Positions 34,191 through 42,516 of a stretch of DNA of 64,000 nt are shown piece by piece. The position numbers and the translations under genes were made by a program. The stretch's first letter is position 1; each line of letters opens with the position of its first letter. The stretch comes from Pedobacter jeongneungensis. GTDB taxonomy: Bacteria > Bacteroidota > Bacteroidia > Sphingobacteriales > Sphingobacteriaceae. Under the pieces are notes generated by a model. The model saw only the letters and a list, made by a program, of their open reading frames with translations. It ran no database searches and was not told where the DNA came from. Location: the NCBI RefSeq assembly GCF_000633455.1, contig NZ_AYMG01000006.1:62001-126000 (forward strand). The letters are read 5' to 3'.

Positions 34191-37025
34191 TTATAGTTTA
34201 AGTGATAAACCACCATTGATAATGCGGTAGTTGGCAAAGCCTGACAAACCTGTTTCTGGATCGAAATAATCGAGTTTGCTCCAGGTGAGGAGATTATAAC
34301 CGTTAACAAAAAACCGCAGGTTGCTTATTTTTGCCCTCGCCAATAATTTAACCGGTACCGTGTAGCCTATTTCTACGTTTTTAAGTCGGATGAAATCGGC
34401 CCTTCTGTACCAAAAGCTAGAAGTTTGGGTATTGTAGGTATTGTTGCCAAGCGTTAAACGTGGCAGCGTTGCATTTACCGGGTTTTGAGGCGTCCAACGA
34501 TTCTCCGTAGTATAATCGAGTACATAACCATAACCGTTGTTAAAGGCCAGCATTGACGATGGATTGTAATAAATTTCGCGTGGCAACCTACCCTCTACCA
34601 ATGCATTAAAATCAAAACCTTTGTAAGCAAAGCCAAAGTTTAAGCCGAAAGAAAGGATTGGCCTGGTGTTAAGCGCTTTGGTATCTAAAAAGTTGATTAC
34701 CCCATCGTTATTTAAGTCTTTGTATTTAATATCGCCCGGACTTGGTGTATAACCAGGGATATTGGCGGTTTTGCTGATATCCTCACCTACCTGGTAAAAG
34801 CCGATGGCCTCGTAACCGAAGGTGGTAACGGGTTGTCCTGCCCTATACATCCACGGGTAAGGATAATTGCCTTCCTGCCTGCTGATCACTTTGTTTTTGG
34901 CATAGGTAAAATTACCTTTAACGAAGTAGGAGAATTCCTTTCCATGATCGGCAAACTGAACGGATGCTTCTAACCCATTGTATCGGGTACTCCCGCCGTT
35001 AACTGTTGGATAGGTTTGGCCGATAATGCCCGAAGCATAACCATTTGCTGGCGTAATCAGCTCGTCGGTAAATTTATTATTGTAATAATTAACCTCTACG
35101 TTTAAACGGTTCTTTAAAAACTGTGCTTCAATCCCCGCATCCAACTTTAAAGCTTTCTCCCAGGTAATGTTTGGGTTTTTAAGGGCGTTTTCTAAACTTC
35201 CCGAAACGGCTGTAGCCGTAGCACCAAAGTTATAACCTGTTGATCCGATGGTATAATTCTGTAAATAGGTATAATAATTCCCCGGATCGGCCCAGGCGGT
35301 TTCGCCCACGCTCCCACGTATTTTTAAGAAATTAACCACTTTATTGTTAAACCAATCTTCTTTAGAAAGTATCCATCCTAAACCTGCTGATGGTAAAAAG
35401 CCCCATCTTTTGCCAGGTGCATAGCGGTTGTAACCACTGTAAACCATCGAAACTTCGGCAAGGTATTTCTGATCGAAATCGTAATTGGCACTAATACCTG
35501 CATTCTGATAAATCTGGTTGAGCTGGGTATAAGAATCGATCAGATTGGTGAGGTTAAAGGTACCCAGCACATTCAAAGTACTTTTACCAAAGGTTTTATC
35601 ATAACCCAGCAATCCGTTAACAAAAGTCTGTTTGTTCTGCGTACCCAAAGTTGGCACACCACTATTGGCAATAATGGTTCCATCGCTGCCCACCTTTGTA
35701 TAACTGGTACCAGTGCTGGTCGTGATTGGATAATAAATGGCAAATGTTTTGCTCCGTGAAATCGTTTGCAGGTAATAATTATTAATCGAAAGCAACCCCT
35801 TGGCCCATAAGCCTTTTGTTAGGTCATCCAGCTTAAATTTTAAACTTACATCGGCATTTAAAGAACGTTCGTTAAAACTATTATAACCCGAACTGAGCGT
35901 GCTAGCCAAAATATTATTGCTATACTGACTGCTACCACCATAACTACCATCAGGATTTTTTGCAGGATAACCCAGCGGCGAAGTCTGATAAATATTGTTC
36001 ATGATGTTCGAAGCCAAACTGCCGGGTTCGTTACTATTCTCTATCGATGCAAAAATGTTTAGTCCCAGCTGGATATTATCGTTAAAATCGATCTGTGCGT
36101 TTGTTCTTAAATTATAGCGCTTGTAATAATTGGTGGTTTCGTAGCTGTTATCCGGACCAGAAATAAAGTTTCCGTCCTGGCTGAAATGCTCTACAGAGGT
36201 ATAATAGCGGTAGTTTTTCCCATTTCCAGCCGCATTGATGGCATAACGCTGCTGTGCGGCATTCTTTTTATAAATGCTGTTGTACCAATCGTTATTAGGC
36301 TGTAAAAAAGGATTATTGGTTCCATTTTTATAGGCAGCAATTACATCGGCCGGATAGGTTGGGACAGCACCAGGGAAAGTATTCTGTTGTGCTTCGTTAT
36401 ACAGTTCGGCATAGTTGCCACCGGTAATAAAGTTTGGTCTTTTAAACTGGTTCAACACACCGTATTGTGCCGAAAAATTGAGTTCGAAAGGTTTTTCTAG
36501 TGATTTATCTTTTGTAGTGATGTACACAATACCTCCCGACGATCTCAAACCATACATATTGGCCGAAACCGCATCTTTTAATACAGTAATGCTTTTAATA
36601 TCATCCAAATTGAAACTTGTAAACGAACGTACTACCCCGTCAACCACAATAAGTGGCGACTGACCACGAAGTGTAAAAGAAGAAACATCGAACAGCGGAC
36701 CCGTACGGCCCGAGCTTCTGTTGCTGTATAAACCCGGGATTCTTCCGGCAATGGCATTGGTAACATCCGATACCGGCGTGGTATTTACATCTTCGTTATA
36801 AATGGTGGTGGTACCGGCAACGTTGCGGAGTTTGGAAATGGTTTTAAACCATTGGTCTATATGCCTGTCTTGTACGGGCAGTTTTGCCATCACAGAATCT
36901 TTTACCAGCGAGTCGCTTATTTTTTGGGCATACAACATGTTGTTGCCCAGTGCAAAAAGCAAACAGCCTATCCATAATGTTCTGAAACCCGGCACCTGAT
37001 TTTGAAAAGTAATTGTTTTAATCAT
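34191..37025 (-). CDS. SusC-type TonB-dependent transporter without the usual N-terminal extension domain (PUL 1, first pair)
   Basis: 944 residues from the ATG at 37025; an open frame up to 37148 overlaps the CHRD gene and would put 41 residues before the signal peptide. The signal peptide ends NNMLYAQ. Unlike the other SusC proteins here it goes almost straight to the plug (TTTIYNEDVNTTPVSDVTNAIAGRIPGLYSNRSSG at about 94-128, then SITVLKDAVSANMYGLRSSGGIVYITTKD): the carboxypeptidase-regulatory-like domain is replaced by about 60 unassigned residues. The barrel is complete (end INGGLSLKL). Preceded by the CHRD lipoprotein gene after 22 bases. Confidence 0.93.
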   Translation of the reverse strand: MIKTITFQNQVPGFRTLWIGCLLFALGNNMLYAQKISDSLVKDSVMAKLPVQDRHIDQWFKTISKLRNVAGTTTIYNEDVNTTPVSDVTNAIAGRIPGLYSNRSSGRTGPLFDVSSFTLRGQSPLIVVDGVVRSFTSFNLDDIKSITVLKDAVSANMYGLRSSGGIVYITTKDKSLEKPFELNFSAQYGVLNQFKRPNFITGGNYAELYNEAQQNTFPGAVPTYPADVIAAYKNGTNNPFLQPNNDWYNSIYKKNAAQQRYAINAAGNGKNYRYYTSVEHFSQDGNFISGPDNSYETTNYYKRYNLRTNAQIDFNDNIQLGLNIFASIENSNEPGSLASNIMNNIYQTSPLGYPAKNPDGSYGGSSQYSNNILASTLSSGYNSFNERSLNADVSLKFKLDDLTKGLWAKGLLSINNYYLQTISRSKTFAIYYPITTSTGTSYTKVGSDGTIIANSGVPTLGTQNKQTFVNGLLGYDKTFGKSTLNVLGTFNLTNLIDSYTQLNQIYQNAGISANYDFDQKYLAEVSMVYSGYNRYAPGKRWGFLPSAGLGWILSKEDWFNNKVVNFLKIRGSVGETAWADPGNYYTYLQNYTIGSTGYNFGATATAVSGSLENALKNPNITWEKALKLDAGIEAQFLKNRLNVEVNYYNNKFTDELITPANGYASGIIGQTYPTVNGGSTRYNGLEASVQFADHGKEFSYFVKGNFTYAKNKVISRQEGNYPYPWMYRAGQPVTTFGYEAIGFYQVGEDISKTANIPGYTPSPGDIKYKDLNNDGVINFLDTKALNTRPILSFGLNFGFAYKGFDFNALVEGRLPREIYYNPSSMLAFNNGYGYVLDYTTENRWTPQNPVNATLPRLTLGNNTYNTQTSSFWYRRADFIRLKNVEIGYTVPVKLLARAKISNLRFFVNGYNLLTWSKLDYFDPETGLSGFANYRIINGGLSLKL

Positions 37026-37047
37026 TTTATTTGGTTTTGGTTTCCTA

Positions 37048-37515
37048 TTAATTAAGTTGTCCGCGCACCAGGCCATTGGGTTGTTGGGTAGAAGAAATCT
37101 GCAGGTATATTTTTTCGCTCTGCAGTTTTGAGGCTGTTGCGGCATCAACCGCTACCGAACCCGAAGTTTCGCGGTTAGCATTAAATGCAGGTGTTTTTAA
37201 ATCGATAAAAACTGTACCCGAAGTAGTTTCGGTACCGAGGTAGATTTTGGCATTTCCGGGAGCATCATTATTTTCGAGTGTTTTATCGAAATAGATATCG
37301 TAATGCACTTCCATGTTATCCATCAGGTATACCATTGCTACCGCATGGTCTGTTCTGCCGCTAATGGCGGGCAAAACTTTCGTGGCAGAGAGGTCTACCT
37401 TCCATTGTTTCTTTACAAAAACATCAGAGGTGTAAGTGTCTTTTTTGCAGGAGCTAAAAAACAGCAGCGCAAGTGCAGGCATCAGGCAATGCCTTTTAAG
37501 TGTAAACAGGTTCAT
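37048..37515 (-). CDS. CHRD-domain lipoprotein, first gene of the PUL 1 operon
   Basis: 155 residues, lipobox FFSSCKKD. The mature part fits the CHRD domain (first described in chordin): DLSATKVLPAISGRTDHAV at the N-terminal side and the typical ending ISSTQQPNGLVRGQLN. CHRD proteins are small all-beta secreted domains of unknown function. As first gene of the SusCD operon and divergent from the sensor gene it may be an accessory surface binding protein. An alternative start at Met12 would leave a very short signal peptide. Confidence 0.78.
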   Translation of the reverse strand: MNLFTLKRHCLMPALALLFFSSCKKDTYTSDVFVKKQWKVDLSATKVLPAISGRTDHAVAMVYLMDNMEVHYDIYFDKTLENNDAPGNAKIYLGTETTSGTVFIDLKTPAFNANRETSGSVAVDAATASKLQSEKIYLQISSTQQPNGLVRGQLN

Positions 37516-37978
37516 AAATTTTAGGAGTTGATTGTTTAGGGATATTGATTTTAATAAACTTGAAAGACAAGCATTAATGAAATACAGTTATCCATTTCTG
37601 TCGGTTCTCGCATACAGACAAAAAATGCCCATACATTCTCCTAAACTTTAAAAGCACTGTGCTTAATAAAAGTAATTTTTGTTTCATGGTTGGTTTGGTT
37701 AATATTTACTGTTGGCTATCGGATGGTTGATATCAGATTTGCCCACAGCGTTGGTTGTTAGTTAAATTTGGTTAAGCCAATTACAGGATTGGTTAATTAC
37801 TGCTGGTGAATGCTCTTTTATCACCTTGTATTGGCTTTACCAAAACTAGTTGGGCGTAAAATTAAAAAGGTCGAAAATTGTAAATGAAAGGGTAGAAAAA
37901 TGGCAATTCTTCCATATTTTAATCAATTCGCCCTATATTTAAAGTGAAATACCACGATCCCAAATAAAACTAACCTAA
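37516..37978. promoter_or_regulatory. Divergent control region between PUL 1 operon and its sensor, with TTGGTTAA repeats
   Basis: No gene. TTGGTTAA occurs at 37695-37702, 37768-37775 and 37789-37796, with TTGGTTGT at 37751-37758. The last two exact copies are 21 bases apart, two turns of the helix, a spacing expected for an AraC-type dimer. A TATATTTA 45 bases before the sensor ATG resembles a -7 element. TTGGTTAA-like words also occur in low-complexity tracts elsewhere, so the operator reading is only tentative. Confidence 0.4.
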
Positions 37979-40900
37979 ATGATGAAGCCGCGTTTTAGCG
38001 CAATAGGATTCTGTCTGCTGCTTTTGATATGCACATCCCTGTACGCGCAAAAGCCCATTGTATTTAATCACCTTACGATGGAGAATGGCTTGTCGCAAAA
38101 TTCGGTGATGGCCATCGCACAGGATAAAAACCAGCTGATCTGGATGGGAACCCGGCATGGACTAAACCGCTATGATGGCTACCGTTTTAAAATTTACAAT
38201 AGCAGTTCCGACAACCAGAACAGCATCTCGGATAATGTAATTACCACCCTATTGAGCGACAGCAAAGGACGGTTATGGGTGGGTACCGAAAATGGATTAA
38301 ATCTCTACAATGAAAAAAGCGATCGTTTTATCAGGATCAACAAAAAAAGCTCTTCAAAATCTTTCAGCTGCGATTCGGTAGAGTGTGTATACGAAGATCC
38401 TCAGCAAAATATCTGGATCGGTACTTATAACGGGCTCAATCTGGTCGTTAATGCCGAAAAGCAGGTTTTTAAAAAATTCCTTTTTGATAAACCCGATCAT
38501 AAAACAGGGATAAATCTCATCTTTTCAGTTTTTAAAGATGACCGGCAGAACCTTTGGGTAGGTACATTTAATGGTTTAGTTCGAATTTATCAGGTAAAAG
38601 GAAAATATCATTTCGAGATTTTCAGGCACAGGGCCAACGATGCAAAAAGCATCAGTTCCAATGCGGTAAAAAGCATCATCATCGATAAACAAAAGCGCCT
38701 TTGGCTGGGTACTTACAGTGGTTTAAACCTATTCGATTACCAACATAAAACCTTTACACGTTACCAAACCAGTGCTACAGATGCTAATTCAATTGTAAAT
38801 AACGATATCCGTAAACTCACCTGTGATAAAACAGGAAACATCTGGATTGGCACACAGGAAGGTTTAAGTATCTTCGATCCCAATACCCGTAAATTCAGCA
38901 ATTACCGCTACGATCCGGAACAGGGCAGCGGGCTGAGCCAAAATTCCATTCACAGTATTTTCCAGGATTTAAACGGTTCCATGTATGTAGGTACATTTTA
39001 TAAAGGCGTTAATGTGGTTTATCCCTCTGCCACGCCATTTACGGTATACCGGAATTCGAAAAAACAACAGGGCCTGAGCAGCAATATTGTGAGTGCCATG
39101 GCCGAAGATCAATACCATAACCTTTGGATCGGAACGGAAGGTGGCGGCTTAAATTATGTAAACCGCAGCAAAAATACCTTTACCTATTACAGATCGGAAC
39201 CAAACAACAGCAACGGACTGAACTCGAATCTGATTAAAACATTATGCCTCGATAAAACGGGACAGTTATTGGTGGGTACACACCGTGGCGGTCTGTATGT
39301 TTTTAATCCATCTGCGCAGAATTTCAGAAAAATAATCAATGTTAAGGATGTAAAAAATTCGCCTGGCGGTGCCGAAGTCATCGCGATAACGGAAGATAGT
39401 AATGGAATGGTTTGGGTGGGCTCCAGGGATGGTTTATCTACCCTATCTAAAACAAATGGTGTGTATGCCGGCACAACCGTTAAAAGCATTTTAGAGAAAA
39501 GCATACGGAATAAATATATTCAGGTGATTTTTGAGGATCAGGCCAAAAACCTCTGGATCGGCACCAGGGCAGGATTATATGCCTACAATCCTACCTTAAA
39601 AAGAATTACAGCTTATTATCAGAATAAAGCCAATACCAAAGGTCTAAAGTCAGATTATATCAATTGCATCATGCAGTTGAAAAATGGAAATATCGGTATC
39701 GGAACAGCTTTGGGTGGATTGAGCATCTTCGACTATAAAAGCAGAAAGTTCAAGAATTATAATGAAAAAGATGGACTGCCAAACAGCAATGTATTTGGAA
39801 TAATCGAAGATGAGGAAAAGAACTTATGGATCAGCACTGATAAAGGCTTATCCAAACTGGTTACCAGCACAGGAAAATTTATCAACTACACTAAAAGCGA
39901 TGGACTTGCAGGAAACAATTTTAACATCAATTCTTTTTTAAAAGATAGCCATAGCAAATTCTTCTTTGGGGGATACGATGGATTGACTGCGTTTTATCCG
40001 AAACAGATCGACATTAACAAAAATGTTGCCCCCATCACCTTTACCGGACTTAAACTGTTCAATCAGCCTGTAGAGGTAAACGGTGGCGATGGAATATTAA
40101 AGAAAGCTATCCAAAACACACCACAAATTACCTTTAAACACGATGAAAATAATTTCAGCATTGACTTTGCACTGCTCAACTATATCAAACCCGAAAAAAA
40201 CAGCTACAGTTATATGCTTAAAGGCCATAGTAAAGCATGGACAAAAACCGATGTACCTAGTGTAAGTTATGCCGATCTGCCTTCGGGCAATTATACCTTT
40301 ATGGTTACGGGCAATAATAACGATGGAAATCCGGGTGGTAAAGCAGCTTCACTAAATATTATCATACTCCCACCCTTTTGGGCAACCTGGTGGGCCTATT
40401 TCATTTACCTGGCCTTTTTTTCCGGATTATTGTTCCTGATTGTGCGTTATCTTTTTGTGCGTGCATTATTAAAACGTACTGAAGATATGCAGAAAATGAA
40501 ACTGAATTTCTTCACTTACGTAGCGCATGAGATCAGAACCCCGCTTACACTGATTCTTGGCCCATTAGAAAATCTTTCTAATCAATACCAAACCGATACC
40601 GAGCTAAACCGGCAGCTAATTCCCATAAAAAACAATGCCAACAGGCTCATGCGTTTGATTACGGAACTAATGGATTTTAGAAAAGCCGAAACCGGGCACC
40701 TTACTTTGCATGTTACCGAAGATAATATCATCGAATTTATCAATGAAATTTTTATCTCCTTCTCTCATCTGGCGCAGGCTAATGGCATTCAGTATGAATT
40801 TATACACGGACAAGAAAACATCAATCTGTTTTTTGATAAACGACAGCTCGAAAAGGTATTGTTCAACCTTTTATCCAATGCCTTTAAATTCTGCGATAAA

Positions 40901-42058
40901 GGAGGTAAAATTTCAGTTTCTGTGCTCGAATTGGATGATGATGTAACCATCAGTATTTCTGATAATGGCCTGGGTATTCCTGCCGAAAGCCTTAGAGGTT
41001 TGTTTAGCGATTATTTCCAGGTAGATGAGCAGCAGAGCCACATTGGGTCGGGTATCGGGCTTGCCTTATCAAAAGCTATTGTTGAGGAACACCAGGGAAG
41101 CATTGCGGTAGAAAGTACGCCTGCCAAAAATGGTTCAAGGGGTTTCACCAAATTTACCGTAAAGTTAAAAAAGGGGAAATCGCATTTAAAAACAGCACTT
41201 TTTGATGGGGTAAAAGATTATCCTGCCCACCCCGACCTTTACACACAACAGGCAGAGGAAACAATCACGGTGATAAATCCTGAAAAAGAAATGGATCCGG
41301 CTGCTGAAACCATTTTGGTGGTTGAAGATAATAGTGAAATCAGATCGTTAATCACTTCTTTAGTTGGCAATAACTACCAGATTGCCGAAAGTGAAAACGG
41401 CTTACTGGGTTGGGAAACAGCTGTAGAAATGCTCCCCGATCTGATTATCTGCGACATCATGATGCCGGTTATGGATGGTATCGAACTTTGCCGCCGCCTT
41501 AAACAGGACGAGCGCACCAGTCATATTCCGGTGATTATACTTACCGCCCGTTCGTCGCATATCCACCAGGTGAGCGGTTTAGAAACTGGTGCTGATGCCT
41601 ACATCACCAAGCCTTTTAGTCCGGAGTTACTTTTGCTCAACGTACGCAATTTACTGATGTCGAGACAGGTAATGCGCCAAAAGTTCCTGAAACACATCCA
41701 TCTGCAGCCAAAAGAACTCACCATTAATGCCGTTGATGAAGCTTTTATGCAAAAATTACTGGGCTATATCGATCAGCACATTGCAGATGAAGATTTTGGG
41801 GTATCAGAACTGGCTTCGATGATCGGTATGAGCAAACCGGTACTCTACAAAAAAATCAGACAGCTCACCAACCTTTCGGTAAATGATTTTGTAAAATCGA
41901 TCCGTTTAAAAAAGGCCATGGAGTTATTTAAACAAAACAGGTTTACGATTTATGAGGTGGCCTATCAGGTGGGCTTCAACGATCCGAAATACTTTAGCAG
42001 GGAGTTTAAAAAGCAGTTTGGAAAGAATCCACGGGCATTTATGAACGGGGAAGAGTAG
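37979..42058 (+). CDS. Hybrid two-component system sensor/regulator (HTCS) controlling PUL 1
   Basis: 1359 residues. Signal peptide (ends SLYAQ), then a double seven-bladed periplasmic propeller with recurring LWIGT..GLN..D motifs (about 25-700), a Y_Y_Y domain (about 705-795) and a transmembrane segment (about 800-825). Cytoplasmic parts: HisKA with His850 in YVAHEIRTPL, HATPase with NAFKFCDKGG and DNGLGIP, receiver with Asp1159 in IICDIMMPVMDG, and an AraC-type double HTH (about 1255-1355: VSELASMIGMSKPVLYKKI, YEVAYQVGFNDPKYFSREF). Such proteins sense an oligosaccharide in the periplasm and activate the adjacent susCD operon. All key residues are intact. Confidence 0.97.
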   Translation: MMKPRFSAIGFCLLLLICTSLYAQKPIVFNHLTMENGLSQNSVMAIAQDKNQLIWMGTRHGLNRYDGYRFKIYNSSSDNQNSISDNVITTLLSDSKGRLWVGTENGLNLYNEKSDRFIRINKKSSSKSFSCDSVECVYEDPQQNIWIGTYNGLNLVVNAEKQVFKKFLFDKPDHKTGINLIFSVFKDDRQNLWVGTFNGLVRIYQVKGKYHFEIFRHRANDAKSISSNAVKSIIIDKQKRLWLGTYSGLNLFDYQHKTFTRYQTSATDANSIVNNDIRKLTCDKTGNIWIGTQEGLSIFDPNTRKFSNYRYDPEQGSGLSQNSIHSIFQDLNGSMYVGTFYKGVNVVYPSATPFTVYRNSKKQQGLSSNIVSAMAEDQYHNLWIGTEGGGLNYVNRSKNTFTYYRSEPNNSNGLNSNLIKTLCLDKTGQLLVGTHRGGLYVFNPSAQNFRKIINVKDVKNSPGGAEVIAITEDSNGMVWVGSRDGLSTLSKTNGVYAGTTVKSILEKSIRNKYIQVIFEDQAKNLWIGTRAGLYAYNPTLKRITAYYQNKANTKGLKSDYINCIMQLKNGNIGIGTALGGLSIFDYKSRKFKNYNEKDGLPNSNVFGIIEDEEKNLWISTDKGLSKLVTSTGKFINYTKSDGLAGNNFNINSFLKDSHSKFFFGGYDGLTAFYPKQIDINKNVAPITFTGLKLFNQPVEVNGGDGILKKAIQNTPQITFKHDENNFSIDFALLNYIKPEKNSYSYMLKGHSKAWTKTDVPSVSYADLPSGNYTFMVTGNNNDGNPGGKAASLNIIILPPFWATWWAYFIYLAFFSGLLFLIVRYLFVRALLKRTEDMQKMKLNFFTYVAHEIRTPLTLILGPLENLSNQYQTDTELNRQLIPIKNNANRLMRLITELMDFRKAETGHLTLHVTEDNIIEFINEIFISFSHLAQANGIQYEFIHGQENINLFFDKRQLEKVLFNLLSNAFKFCDKGGKISVSVLELDDDVTISISDNGLGIPAESLRGLFSDYFQVDEQQSHIGSGIGLALSKAIVEEHQGSIAVESTPAKNGSRGFTKFTVKLKKGKSHLKTALFDGVKDYPAHPDLYTQQAEETITVINPEKEMDPAAETILVVEDNSEIRSLITSLVGNNYQIAESENGLLGWETAVEMLPDLIICDIMMPVMDGIELCRRLKQDERTSHIPVIILTARSSHIHQVSGLETGADAYITKPFSPELLLLNVRNLLMSRQVMRQKFLKHIHLQPKELTINAVDEAFMQKLLGYIDQHIADEDFGVSELASMIGMSKPVLYKKIRQLTNLSVNDFVKSIRLKKAMELFKQNRFTIYEVAYQVGFNDPKYFSREFKKQFGKNPRAFMNGEE

Positions 42059-42137
42059 TTTGGAGTAGTTTTGAGTCCAAAGTCTTTAGTCCTCAGTCCA
42101 GAGTCAATTACTCGCGGATGGTCATCATAAGAAAAAT

Positions 42138-42347
42138 CGTCATTTCGAGCGGCCCCGTTAACTATCGGGTGCAACGAAGCCGAGAAATCTATTACAAGGT
42201 TCATCTCTTCGTTAGGTCAGCCTGAGCGTAGTCGAAGGGCCTATTATTTCTTTAATTCAGTTACGAATAAACCCTCGCAAGTGGTGCGTGAGGACAAGAA
42301 CTACGGAGACAGATAGATCTCTCCGCTATGCTACGGTCGAGATGACG
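42138..42347. repeat. Composite family B/C repeat downstream of the sensor gene
   Basis: Begins CGTCATTTCGAGCGGCCCCG, contains GTCAGCCTGAGCGTAGTCGAAGG (a core also present in every unit of the 60-62 kb array) and ends GATCTCTCCGCTATGCTACGG and TCGAGATGACG. The 42059-42110 flank is the AGTCC/TTTAGTCC low-complexity tract. Part of the gene-free stretch 42059-42516. Confidence 0.65.
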
Positions 42348-42381
42348 GGCCTGCGCGAGAACACGAACAACTAACAGGCAA

Positions 42382-42494
42382 AAAGTCCGTCATTGCGAGA
42401 AGGCTTTTTCAGCCGACGAAGCAATCTTACAACGATCGCTATTAGCGTGCGCTTTAAGATTGCTTTGTCGTTCCTCCTCGCAATAACGGACTTT
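42382..42494. repeat. Family A palindromic element between convergent genes
   Basis: Outer arms AAAGTCCGTCATTGCGAG and CTCGCAATAACGGACTTT, 17 of 18 bases paired; inner arms GACGAAGCAATCTTA and TAAGATTGCTTTGTC. Lies between the convergent sensor gene and GH36 gene, where it could act as a bidirectional terminator. Confidence 0.75.
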
Positions 42495-42516
42495 ATTAAT
42501 AACGTACTCCTTTAAA

